DNA from: Chloroflexota bacterium
GTDB lineage: Bacteria; Chloroflexota; Anaerolineae; Fen-1058
DNA: 17,264 nucleotides
Assembly (NCBI GenBank): GCA_016219235.1
Contig: JACRBO010000298.1
Location: 1 to 17,264, forward strand
Reading direction: 5' to 3'
Of the stretch, positions 1 to 6,453 are shown piece by piece. Each line of letters opens with the position of its first letter. Within the stretch, counting starts at the first letter, position 1. The position numbers and the translations under genes were made by a program. The notes beneath the pieces were generated by a model, which did not search any database, was not told the DNA's origin, and saw only the letters and a list, made by a program, of their open reading frames with translations.

Positions 1-285
1 GAACTTGGGCTGTCGGCTGCGCCCGACGCAGCAATTCTGGAACGCAGCCGGGAGACGGGCCGAGTGGTCGTCACGCTGGATGCTGACTTTCACTTGCTGC
101 TGGCCTTGTCACACGCCACATCACCCTCGGTGATTCGGCTTCGCATCGAGGGCTTGCGGGCCACGGCTCTGGCCGATCTGCTGGAGTCTGTGCTGAAGAA
201 ATGCAGCGAAGATTTGGAATCAGGTGCGGCGGTTACGGTACAGCTACGTCGACTGCGCGTTCGACGCTTACCGCTCATCGGCTAG
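1..285 (+). CDS. DUF5615 PIN-like family protein, C-terminal part
   Basis: The reading frame is open from the first base, so the true start lies outside the window. The visible part reads ELGLSAAPDAAILERSRE, then VVVTLDADFHLLL, then SVIRLRIEG. This is the pattern of DUF5615 (Mut7-C/PIN-like) proteins: 'sD.eIl..a...grvvvT.D.DF..l' followed by 'gvi.lR'. The acidic pair in LDADF would be part of the putative metal-binding nuclease site. Such proteins are often the toxin-like partner of a DUF433 antitoxin encoded just upstream; that partner, if present, is off the window. A GTG at 64 could be called as a start, but it would cut the domain, so I treat the gene as 5'-truncated by the window edge. 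The activity is inferred from the family only. Confidence 0.72.
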   Translation, partial: ELGLSAAPDAAILERSRETGRVVVTLDADFHLLLALSHATSPSVIRLRIEGLRATALADLLESVLKKCSEDLESGAAVTVQLRRLRVRRLPLIG

Positions 286-316
286 TTCGTCACGTACCAC
301 GCATCACGAGGTTCAC
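284..316 (+). repeat. Heptad-built panC leader with Shine-Dalgarno
   Basis: After the upstream stop codon the sequence parses into 7-nt units (AGTTCGT, CACGTAC, CACGCAT, CACGAGG), then TTCAC and the panC ATG at 317. The last heptad supplies the weak ribosome site (GAGG at 308-311). Nearly the same leader, ending in GGTTCAC, precedes sixA, and a partial copy lies at 5351-5364. Confidence 0.55.
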
Positions 317-1255
317 ATGCAAGTCCTGACCACCATCCAAGATTTTCGTGCCGCCAAAGCCGCCCTGCCTGGCCGTTGGGGTCTCGTGCCGACGATGGGC
401 TTTCTACATGCGGGGCACTTGTCGTTGGTCAAGCGCGCCAAAGCCGAGAACGACCACGTCGCGGTCAGCATCTTCGTCAATCCCACGCAGTTTGGGCCGA
501 ACGAAGACCTGACTGCGTATCCGCGTGATCTACAACGCGACTTGAGTTTGCTGGAACCGCTCGGCGTTGATCTGGTGTTCAATCCCACGCCGGAAGTTAT
601 GTATCCGCCGAATTATCAAACCTACATCACCGTCGAAGACGTGACCCAGTATCTGGAAGGCGCGTCGCGGCCCGGCCACTTTCGCGGCGTGGCGACGGTG
701 GTGGCGAAATTGTTCAACATCGTCGGGGCGGAGCGCGCCTACTTCGGGCAGAAGGACGCTCAGCAAACGATCGTCATCAAACGCATGGTGGCCGATCTGA
801 ACCTGCCGATTCAGATTGTTATCTGCCCCACGCTGCGCGAAGCCGACGGGCTGGCGATGTCGAGCCGCAACACGTATCTGGATGCGGAACATCGCAAGGC
901 CGCGCCGGTGTTGTATCGCGCGTTGTGCGCCGCAAAAAACGCCTTTGATCAGGGCGAACGCAGTGGTGATCAACTACGATCGATCATGCGCGGCGTGATC
1001 GAAGCCGAGCCGCTGGCGAAGATCGATTACGTGTCGGCGGCGAATGCGACGACGCTGCAAGACCTGGGCCTCACCCCCCGGCCCCCTCTCCCGACGACGA
1101 CGCTTCGCGTGCAGTCGTCGGGAGAGGGGGAGCAGGGAGTGCTGCTCTCGATGGCGGTGCGGGTAGGCAAGCCGCGGCTGATCGATAATTTCTGGTATGA
1201 AAACGGTAACTGGTCAATTGGTGAATCGGTAACTGGTCGATCAGTCAATTGGTAA
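317..1255 (+). CDS. panC: Pantothenate synthetase (pantoate--beta-alanine ligase)
   Basis: PanC condenses pantoate and beta-alanine using ATP, the last step of pantothenate synthesis, in the cytoplasm. The 312-residue product shows VPTMGFLHAGHLSLV (24-38, with the HIGH-like HAGH), FVNPTQFGPNEDL (53-65), FGQKDAQQ (143-150), and READGLAMSSRN (174-185, the KMSKS-equivalent). The conserved end VRVGKPRLIDN is at 281-291. The ATG at 317 is chosen because GAGG lies six bases upstream and the protein then begins at the usual place; an in-frame upstream extension to 224 runs through the previous gene. Two oddities: residues 252-273 are an extra segment encoded by a palindromic repeat, and the last 16 or so residues (after FWYEN) are encoded by the spacer heptad repeat. 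coaX follows after a 134-base repeat spacer. Confidence 0.96.
   Translation: MQVLTTIQDFRAAKAALPGRWGLVPTMGFLHAGHLSLVKRAKAENDHVAVSIFVNPTQFGPNEDLTAYPRDLQRDLSLLEPLGVDLVFNPTPEVMYPPNYQTYITVEDVTQYLEGASRPGHFRGVATVVAKLFNIVGAERAYFGQKDAQQTIVIKRMVADLNLPIQIVICPTLREADGLAMSSRNTYLDAEHRKAAPVLYRALCAAKNAFDQGERSGDQLRSIMRGVIEAEPLAKIDYVSAANATTLQDLGLTPRPPLPTTTLRVQSSGEGEQGVLLSMAVRVGKPRLIDNFWYENGNWSIGESVTGRSVNW
1070..1135. repeat. Palindromic REP-like element inserted in frame in panC
   Basis: This is a 66-nt block with no counterpart in ordinary PanC. Its core is a perfect 17-bp stem: 1082-1098 (CCCCCTCTCCCGACGAC) pairs with 1114-1130. The 15-nt loop contains a nested ACGC-TTC-GCGT hairpin (1100-1110). The left flank CCTCACCCCCCGGCC resembles the CTCACCCC…CTCTCCC/GGGAGAGG palindromes dispersed in many bacterial genomes. 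Because 66 is a multiple of three and no stop is created, it adds 22 residues (252-273) between TLQDLG and VLLSMAVRVG. Confidence 0.8.
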
Positions 1256-1389
1256 TCGGTTAATCGGTCAACTCGTAATCAGTCAATCAGTCAACTCGTA
1301 GCCGCTCACTCGTTACTCGTTACTCGTCACTCATCACTCATCACTCGTCACCAATCGACCGATTACCAATTACCAATTACCGATTAACC
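1199..1389. repeat. Heptad repeat spacer, panC-coaX
   Basis: The left arm (about 1203-1300) is made of 7-8-nt units beginning with GT (GTAACTG, GTCAATTG, GTAATCG and variants). The centre holds six in-register YACTCRT heptads (1307-1348). The right arm (1349-1389) holds TACCAAT/TACCGAT units complementary to the left arm. The left arm runs through the panC stop codon, so the PanC tail is repeat-encoded. No promoter stands out. Confidence 0.8.
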
Positions 1390-2157
1390 ATGCTCCTCAC
1401 TCTCGACATCAGCAACACCTCCATCAAAGCCGGCGTCTTTCGCGGCGAGACGCTGGTCGCCAACTGGCGCTTTGCCACCGAGCGGCAGAAGTTGACCGAC
1501 GATTACGCCATGCTGCTGCTGGGCCTGTTTCAGGCGGCGGGCATTCCGGCCAGCGAGATTAAGGGCGTCTCGATGTCGTGTGTCGTGCCGCCGTTGCGCG
1601 CCGTCTTCGACGATCTGGCGCACAAGTATCTGCACCTCACGCCGCTGATCGTCGGGCCGGGCATCAAGACGGGCGTGAAACTGGCGGTCGATAATCCGCG
1701 CGAAGTTGGCGCAGATCGCGTGGTCAATTCACTGGCGACGTATCGCCTGTACGGCGGCCCGGCGATTGCGATCGCGTTTGGCACGGCGACGGTCTTTGAT
1801 TGCATCTCCGCGCAAGGCGAATATTTAGGCGGAGCGATTGCACCCGGCATGGTCACGTCGCTGGAATCACTCACGCGCTCAGCGGCACAGCTGTTTCAAG
1901 TCGAACTCGTCCGCCCGGCCAAAGCCATCGGTAAGAACACGGTCACCACGATGCAGTCCGGTGTGGTGCTGGGGTTTGCAGGTCTGGTCGAAGGGCTAGT
2001 CCGACGCCTCAAGAGCGAACTGGGCGAAGCGAAGGTCATCGGCACCGGCGGCCTGGCCGAAGTCATCGCGCCCGCGACCGATGCAATCGACGTGGTGGAT
2101 TTGCAGTTGACGCTCAAGGGACTGAAGTTGATCTACGAACTGAACGCGCAAGCGTGA
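1390..2157 (+). CDS. coaX: Type III pantothenate kinase
   Basis: CoaX phosphorylates pantothenate with ATP, the first step from pantothenate to CoA. The 255-residue product has the family layout: LTLDISNTSIKAGVF (3-17, phosphate motif with Asp6), GADRVVN (107-113, Asp109 the usual catalytic base), FGTATVFD (130-137), GEYLGGAIAPGM (143-154), GKNTVTTMQSG (181-191) and GTGGLAE (218-224). Two motif residues depart from the family: Ser8 replaces Gly in D-x-G-N-T, and Ala129 replaces the Asp of the usual DFGTAT. Either could affect activity, but the setting between panC and coaBC argues for a working kinase. The ATG at 1390 is the first residue of the conserved beta strand; there is no clear Shine-Dalgarno, because the upstream bases are repeat. 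Confidence 0.93.
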   Translation: MLLTLDISNTSIKAGVFRGETLVANWRFATERQKLTDDYAMLLLGLFQAAGIPASEIKGVSMSCVVPPLRAVFDDLAHKYLHLTPLIVGPGIKTGVKLAVDNPREVGADRVVNSLATYRLYGGPAIAIAFGTATVFDCISAQGEYLGGAIAPGMVTSLESLTRSAAQLFQVELVRPAKAIGKNTVTTMQSGVVLGFAGLVEGLVRRLKSELGEAKVIGTGGLAEVIAPATDAIDVVDLQLTLKGLKLIYELNAQA

Positions 2158-2217
2158 CGAGTAACGAGTGACGAGTGAAAAGTCAATCACTCATCACTCG
2201 TTACTCGTCATCGGCAT
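2154..2217. repeat. Heptad inverted repeat over the coaX stop
   Basis: GTGACGA, GTAACGA and GTGACGA follow one another in register (2154-2174), and CACTCAT, CACTCGT, TACTCGT follow at 2188-2208. The arms 2155-2171 and 2194-2210 are perfectly complementary over 17 bp with a 22-nt loop. The coaX TGA (2155-2157) is inside the left arm. There is no T tract, so it is not a classical terminator. Confidence 0.8.
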
Positions 2218-2229
2218 TTGTCATTCACT

Positions 2230-3456
2230 ATGGACCAAATACCACTCTTCCACAACAAACACATCATCCTAGGCATTTGCGGCGGAATTGCCGCCTACAA
2301 AACAGCCGACCTCGCCAGCAAGTTGACGCAAGCGGGCGCGCTGGTCGATTGCATCCTCACCAAATCGGCCACGAAGTTCATCGGGCCGGTGACGTTTGCG
2401 GCGGTGACGGGCCGCGCCGCGCTGACGGATGCCGATCTATGGCGGACGGATGCGCATGTGCCGCACGTGCAGCTGGGCGAATCCGCCGATCTGACGATCA
2501 TCGCGCCCGCGACGGCGAATACAATTGCCAAACTCGCACACGGGCAAGCGGATAGTTTACTCACCGTGACGGCGTTGGCCGCCCGCGGACCGATCATTCT
2601 CGTCCCCGCGATGGACGGCGGCATGTGGTCGAATGCGGCCACGCAGGCCAACGTCGAGACGCTACGCCAGCGCGGTTTTCACATCTGCGGCCCGGCGCTG
2701 GGCCGCATGGCGTCGGGCCTGGTCGGCGCGGGGCGGATGGTGGAAACACCTGAAATTCTGGGCTTCGCGCGCGTCGTGCTGGGCAAGCGCGGCCCGTTCA
2801 ACGGCAAGCAGATCGTGGTGACGGCGGGCGGCACCCACGAAGCGATCGATCCGGTGCGCTTCATCGGCAATCGATCGAGCGGGAAGCAAGGCTTCGCCAT
2901 CGCGCAGGCGGCGATCGATCGGGGCGCGGACGTGACGCTGATCGCCGGCGCGTCGGCGCTGCCCACGCCGTATGGGGCGCAGCGTATCGATGTGGAATCA
3001 GCGCAACAGATGTGCGAGGCGGTGTTGGCGGCGAGCGCAAATGCCGATGCCTTGATCATGGCGGCGGCCGTGGCTGATTTTCAAGCCACCTCGCAGGCCG
3101 ATCAGAAGATCAAGAAAACCAAAGACACGGTCGAACTGGACTTGAAACTGGTGCGCACGCCCGATATTCTGCAAGCGGTGAAAGAGCAGCGCGAGAAAAC
3201 GCGGGGGCCGAGAGTGACGATCGGGTTTGCGGCGGAAACGCAAAATTTGTTGGAGAACGCCACGAGCAAACTTCACAGCAAAGGGTTGGATCTGATCGTC
3301 GCGAATGATGTGTCGGCAATCGATGCCGGGTTCGCCGTCGATACCAATCGCGTGACGCTGCTGGACGCGGGCGGCGGCGTGGAGCCGCTGCCCATCATGA
3401 GCAAGGCGCAAGTGGCCGAACACGTCCTCAATCGGCTGGCCGCCCTGTTGAGTTAA
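2230..3456 (+). CDS. coaBC: Bifunctional phosphopantothenoylcysteine decarboxylase / phosphopantothenate--cysteine ligase
   Basis: The product ligates cysteine to 4'-phosphopantothenate (CoaB) and decarboxylates the product (CoaC, FMN-dependent) to 4'-phosphopantetheine. The 408-residue protein has both domains. The CoaC part (about 8-185) has GICGGIAAYK (15-24), His79 in HVQL, PATANTIAKLAHGQAD (93-108), PAMD (126-129) and GRMASGLVGAGRM (158-170). The CoaB part (about 190-405) has VVTAGGTHEAIDPVRFIGNR (196-215), SSGKQG (216-221), AAAVADF (278-284), KIKK (293-296) and GFAAET (332-337). PAMD replaces the PAMN of the E. coli protein, a variant seen in other phyla. The ATG at 2230 is preferred over the in-frame TTG at 2218, which lies at the end of the spacer repeat. 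The distance to coaX and the shared pathway suggest one transcript. Confidence 0.95.
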   Translation: MDQIPLFHNKHIILGICGGIAAYKTADLASKLTQAGALVDCILTKSATKFIGPVTFAAVTGRAALTDADLWRTDAHVPHVQLGESADLTIIAPATANTIAKLAHGQADSLLTVTALAARGPIILVPAMDGGMWSNAATQANVETLRQRGFHICGPALGRMASGLVGAGRMVETPEILGFARVVLGKRGPFNGKQIVVTAGGTHEAIDPVRFIGNRSSGKQGFAIAQAAIDRGADVTLIAGASALPTPYGAQRIDVESAQQMCEAVLAASANADALIMAAAVADFQATSQADQKIKKTKDTVELDLKLVRTPDILQAVKEQREKTRGPRVTIGFAAETQNLLENATSKLHSKGLDLIVANDVSAIDAGFAVDTNRVTLLDAGGGVEPLPIMSKAQVAEHVLNRLAALLS

Positions 3457-3484
3457 GTTCGTTTAATCTCATTTGAAGTACAAT

Positions 3485-3512
3485 TAAAGCGGCGGTGCAC
3501 ATCGCCGCTTTA
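3485..3512. terminator. Hairpin after coaBC, possible terminator
   Basis: 3485-3494 (TAAAGCGGCG) pairs perfectly with 3503-3512 across an 8-nt loop. The right arm ends in TTTA, but a long T tract is missing, so termination is likely but weak. A TACAAT at 3479-3484 could be a -10 box for the methyltransferase gene, with no convincing -35; in that case the hairpin would lie in the 5' leader instead. Confidence 0.5.
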
Positions 3513-3538
3513 TCATTCCCCACCTGGAAAGAAGACCC

Positions 3539-4222
3539 ATGCCCGAAGCTTTTGACGAACAACTGGCTGAACAAGTTGATCACTATATCGAGCGGCTGTT
3601 TGTGCCGCCCGATGAAAGCCTGACGCAGAACCTGAAGGACGCGGCCGCCGCGGACTTGCCGACGATCAACGTCTCACCCAATGAAGGCAAGTTACTGTAT
3701 CTCATCGCGAAGATGTCGCGCGCCAAACGCATTCTGGAGATCGGCACGCTGGGCGGCTATAGCACGACGTGGCTGGCGCGGGCACTGCCGAATGATGGCA
3801 AATTGGTGACGCTCGAACTCGACGCGAAACACGCGGCGGTGGCTCGCCGCAGTCTCGATCGGGCCGGCGTGGGCGATCGGGTGGAGATCGTCATCGGGCG
3901 CGGCGTGGATTCGCTGGCCGCCCTGCTCGATCGAAACGAACCGCCCTTCGATCTGATCTTTATCGACGCCGATAAGCCTTCGTACGTGGACTATCTGCAT
4001 GGAGCGCTGCGCTTGTCGCAGCCCGGCACCGTGATTTTGGCCGATAATGTGATCCGCAACGGGCGCGTCATGGATGCGCAATCCACTGACGCGAGCTCAC
4101 GCGGCGCGCGGGCCTACAATGCCGCCATTGCCGCGCATCCGCGCCTGGAGTCGATCGTGCTGCCGATAATTCGGGAGAATCTTGACGGTTTGTCGATCTC
4201 GATTGTAACGAGCAGCCAGTAA
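3539..4222 (+). CDS. SAM-dependent O-methyltransferase (COMT/CCoAOMT-like, Methyltransf_3 family)
   Basis: This is a class I methyltransferase expected to move a methyl group from S-adenosylmethionine to a catechol-like hydroxyl, in the cytoplasm. In 227 residues it shows the family's order: the N-terminal helix region with TINVSPNEGKLL (42-53), SAM motif I EIGTLGGYST (67-76), the acidic LELD (92-95) after a strand, FIDADK (141-146) and LADNV (167-171). Asp143, Asp169 and Asn170 match the divalent-metal ligands of COMT and CCoAOMT. The length fits the bacterial family. GGAAAG about seven bases before the ATG is a fair ribosome site. The physiological substrate cannot be read from the sequence. 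The last residues (VTSSQ) and the stop are encoded by the following heptad tract. Confidence 0.9.
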   Translation: MPEAFDEQLAEQVDHYIERLFVPPDESLTQNLKDAAAADLPTINVSPNEGKLLYLIAKMSRAKRILEIGTLGGYSTTWLARALPNDGKLVTLELDAKHAAVARRSLDRAGVGDRVEIVIGRGVDSLAALLDRNEPPFDLIFIDADKPSYVDYLHGALRLSQPGTVILADNVIRNGRVMDAQSTDASSRGARAYNAAIAAHPRLESIVLPIIRENLDGLSISIVTSSQ

Positions 4223-4302
4223 CGAGCAACCAGTCATGTCACTCATTACTCGTCACTCGTTACTCATCATTCGTCACGCAGCACGCACTACGCAACACGG
4301 AG
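4205..4302. repeat. Fourteen uninterrupted heptads between the methyltransferase and sixA
   Basis: The 98 bases divide exactly into fourteen 7-nt units without a slip. They start GTAACGA, GCAGCCA, GTAACGA, GCAACCA, pass through YACTCRT units (4240-4267), and end CACGCAC, TACGCAA, CACGGAG. The first units contain the methyltransferase stop codon (4220-4222) and the last gives most of the sixA Shine-Dalgarno (GGAGG, 4299-4303). The GTAACGA units and the later TACTCGT/CACTCGT units are complementary, so it can fold back. Confidence 0.85.
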
Positions 4303-4308
4303 GTTCAC

Positions 4309-4782
4309 ATGCAACTCTATTTTCTCCGTCACGGCCTGGCCGACTGGCCCGATTGGGACGCGGCGCAAGATCACTTGCGGCCGTTGACCAAAGACGGTAT
4401 CAAGAAAATGAAGGCCGAGGCTAAAACGCTGGCGCGGCTGGGCGTGCAGTTCGACGCGATCTTGTCCAGCCCGTACACACGCGCCCTGCAAACCGCCGAC
4501 ATCGTGGCCGGACTGCTGGGCAAAGAGGTCACCGAAGAGAGCCACCTCGCGCCGGGCTTCAACCTGGATCGTCTGTGCGAGATTGTGTCACGTTATCCCA
4601 CAGCGCAAGCGCTGCTGCTGGTGGGCCACGAGCCAACGTTTAGCGCGACGATCACGGCGCTGATCGGCGGCGGGCGCATCACGCTGAAGAAAGGCGCACT
4701 CGCGCGCGTCGAGGTGACGTCGTTTGAGCCGCTGAGCGGCGACTTGCTCTGGCTGCTGCAACCCAAAACTCTCATCGGTTGA
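4309..4782 (+). CDS. sixA: Phosphohistidine phosphatase SixA-like (histidine phosphatase superfamily)
   Basis: This is a small member of the phosphoglycerate-mutase-like histidine phosphatase superfamily; SixA removes phosphate from phosphohistidine, for example on HPt domains. The 157-residue protein opens with LYFLRHGLAD, where His8 in RHG (7-9) would be the phosphorylated nucleophile. It continues with LTKDGIKKMKAEAKTL, then ILSSPYTRALQTA (51-63, catalytic Arg58), and VGHEPTF (105-111, catalytic His107). The length and the missing insert domains fit SixA rather than mutases. The ATG at 4309 has GGAGG five bases upstream. The nitroreductase gene starts seven bases after its stop, so the two are probably cotranscribed. 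No histidine kinase is in the window, so the target is unknown. Confidence 0.9.
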   Translation: MQLYFLRHGLADWPDWDAAQDHLRPLTKDGIKKMKAEAKTLARLGVQFDAILSSPYTRALQTADIVAGLLGKEVTEESHLAPGFNLDRLCEIVSRYPTAQALLLVGHEPTFSATITALIGGGRITLKKGALARVEVTSFEPLSGDLLWLLQPKTLIG

Positions 4783-4789
4783 GGTCAGG

Positions 4790-5305
4790 ATGGACGCATA
4801 TCAAACGATCATTTCAATCCGATCGGTTCGCCAGTTCGATCTGACGAGGTCGATTAGCGACGAAGTGCTGCACCGCATTTTGCAGGCCGGCCGCATGAGC
4901 GGCTCCAGCAAGGACACGCAGCCGTGGTGGTTCATCGTGGTCACAGAGCGCGCTACATTGGAAGCGCTGTCGAAGTGCGGCACTTTTGCGCAGCACATCG
5001 CAGGCGCGGCGGTAGCGATTGCCATCGTCTTCGATCCGCAGTTCTATCGCGGCGAGTTTGATTCAGGGCGCTGCGCGCAGAACATGCTGCTGGCCGCGTG
5101 GGCCGACGGCGTCGGCTCGTGTATCGCCTCGATGCACCGCGAGGACGAGACCAAAGTCGTGCTGGGCGTGCCCGGCCAGTATCGCTTGCAGCACATCATC
5201 TCGTTTGGCTATCCACTGCCAGTGACACAGGACTTGCCGATCGTGCCGCAGCGCAAACGCAAGCCGTTAGAGGAAATTGTGATGCGAGAGAAGTGGCAAG
5301 CGTGA
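4790..5305 (+). CDS. Nitroreductase-family flavoprotein
   Basis: This is an FMN-dependent oxidoreductase of the nitroreductase superfamily, acting as a homodimer with NAD(P)H on an unknown substrate. In 171 residues it has the FMN-phosphate motif near the N-terminus (IRSVRQF, 10-16), the 'sGSSkdtQPWWFIVV' strand (38-51), the central helix CAQNMLLAAWADGVGSC (95-111), and the closing ISFGYP (137-142) with the basic RKRKPLEEIV (155-164). The size fits the compact members. GAGGTCAGG just before the ATG gives a ribosome site, and the gap to sixA is seven bases. Substrates in this superfamily range from nitroaromatics to quinones and flavins and cannot be told from these motifs. The stop codon is inside the next repeat tract. 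Confidence 0.88.
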   Translation: MDAYQTIISIRSVRQFDLTRSISDEVLHRILQAGRMSGSSKDTQPWWFIVVTERATLEALSKCGTFAQHIAGAAVAIAIVFDPQFYRGEFDSGRCAQNMLLAAWADGVGSCIASMHREDETKVVLGVPGQYRLQHIISFGYPLPVTQDLPIVPQRKRKPLEEIVMREKWQA

Positions 5306-5364
5306 TGCGTAGTGCGTGGTGCGTGCTCTAACCTGACCGAGAGATCCACGCAACACGGTTCACT
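5302..5364. repeat. Heptad tract over the nitroreductase stop
   Basis: GTGATGC, GTAGTGC and GTGGTGC run in register (5302-5322) through the stop codon. A CACGCAACACGGTTCAC segment (5348-5364) resembles the panC and sixA leaders but is followed by no start codon. The rest up to 5402 is AT-richer with no clear promoter. Confidence 0.6.
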
Positions 5365-5412
5365 TATCTTTTTCTTTGTTCTGTGCTACAACCATTCTCA
5401 TCAGGGAAGACC

Positions 5413-6351
5413 ATGTCCAAAATCCAAATTCGGCGCGGGGCCGAAGTCTTTCACAACCGCGACATTGAAATTGAAGTGCCGCGTGACTATTCGGCGGTGG
5501 CTGAGGCTGCCAATCAGATCACGCGCACCATCCTGCCGGCGTATCCCAGGACCCGCCGCCTGTTCGAATCGCTGCTGGCCGATCCGCGCGTGACCGCGCA
5601 CTGGGAAATGGCGAACTACACCGCCGTCATGAAGCTGGGCTACAACGATCACGGCCCGGTCCACGCGCAGATCGTGGCGGCGTCGGCCATGCAGATGATG
5701 CAGCTGCTGCATCAACGCAGCGTGCCCTTCGACGTAATCGAGTCCGGCGCGGGCGATCTGGACGACGCGCATCTGGTGGTGCTGGCTGGCATTTTGCTGC
5801 ACGACATCGGCAATCAGATTCATCGGGTGGGGCACGAGGCGTACAGCGTGGCGCTGGCGCAGCCGGTGCTGGAGCGGCATTTCACGCCCATTTATGGCGA
5901 CGATCCCGAAAAGATGCAGGATTTGATCGGGTTTACGTTATCGACCATCGCCTGTCACGATTGCGATCCGGCGCCGTTGACAATGGAAGGTGCGGTAGTG
6001 GCCGTGGCCGATGGCACCGACATGACCAAAGGCCGCGGCCGCGTGGCCTTCGATCTGGGCAAGATCGACATTCACTCGGTGTCGGCCCTGGCGATTGAAG
6101 CCGTGAAAATCCAGGCGGGCGCCGTCAAACCGATCGAGATCATCGTGTCGCTCAGCAATTCGGCCGGCATCTTTCAGGTGGAGCAAATCCTGGCGCGCAA
6201 GTTGACCGTCACGCCGCTAGCCGACTACGTCACCATTCGCGCCATCGCAGCCACCGACTTTCCCGAGCTCGATCAACGCATCATCCACAGCGTCATCTAT
6301 GAAAACGGGCGTTTTCGCGTCGACGATAACCCTGACAAGATGAAGGGATGA
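5413..6351 (+). CDS. HD-domain phosphohydrolase-like protein
   Basis: This is a metal-dependent HD-superfamily protein. In the 312-residue product the N-terminal 60 residues are family-specific. The HD core follows: NDHGPVHA (78-85, His80/His84), AGILLHDIGNQIHRVGHE (125-142, the HD pair His130-Asp131 plus His137 and His141) and AVVAVADGTDMTKGRGR (194-210, distal Asp200). All metal-ligand positions appear intact. Members hydrolyse phosphate esters such as nucleotides or cyclic dinucleotides, but no subfamily can be assigned. The C-terminal part (235-305, beginning IEIIVSLSNSAGIFQVEQIL) looks like a separate alpha/beta domain, possibly regulatory. The ATG at 5413 has AGGGAAG just upstream and is preferred over an in-frame GTG at 5383. 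The C-terminal DKMKG and the stop lie in 8-nt repeats. Confidence 0.83.
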   Translation: MSKIQIRRGAEVFHNRDIEIEVPRDYSAVAEAANQITRTILPAYPRTRRLFESLLADPRVTAHWEMANYTAVMKLGYNDHGPVHAQIVAASAMQMMQLLHQRSVPFDVIESGAGDLDDAHLVVLAGILLHDIGNQIHRVGHEAYSVALAQPVLERHFTPIYGDDPEKMQDLIGFTLSTIACHDCDPAPLTMEGAVVAVADGTDMTKGRGRVAFDLGKIDIHSVSALAIEAVKIQAGAVKPIEIIVSLSNSAGIFQVEQILARKLTVTPLADYVTIRAIAATDFPELDQRIIHSVIYENGRFRVDDNPDKMKG

Positions 6352-6453
6352 CAGGGTGAAGGGATGAAGGGACACTTGCACCCACTGCGTGCAGTGCGGT
6401 GTGACAAGATGACCGCTTGATGAGATCATCTTGTCAGCATGTCATCTTGTCAC
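6334..6453. repeat. Octad repeat and inverted repeat between the HD and arrestin-like genes
   Basis: Five 8-nt units follow in register at 6334-6373 (GACAAGAT, GAAGGGAT, GACAGGGT, GAAGGGAT, GAAGGGAC) and include the HD gene stop. A small palindrome CACTGCGTGCAGTG lies at 6383-6396. GTGACAAGATGAC (6401-6413) pairs perfectly with 6441-6453, and a further copy of the right-arm word (ATCATCTTGTCAG) is at 6425-6437. Confidence 0.75.

Noticed and set aside
530..973. Open frame of 147 codons opposite panC
   Set aside because: It overlaps the catalytic core of panC in antisense and has no known motif.
1199..1389. CRISPR-like array
   Set aside because: Repeats are 7-8 nt without unique spacers of constant length, and no cas gene is nearby.
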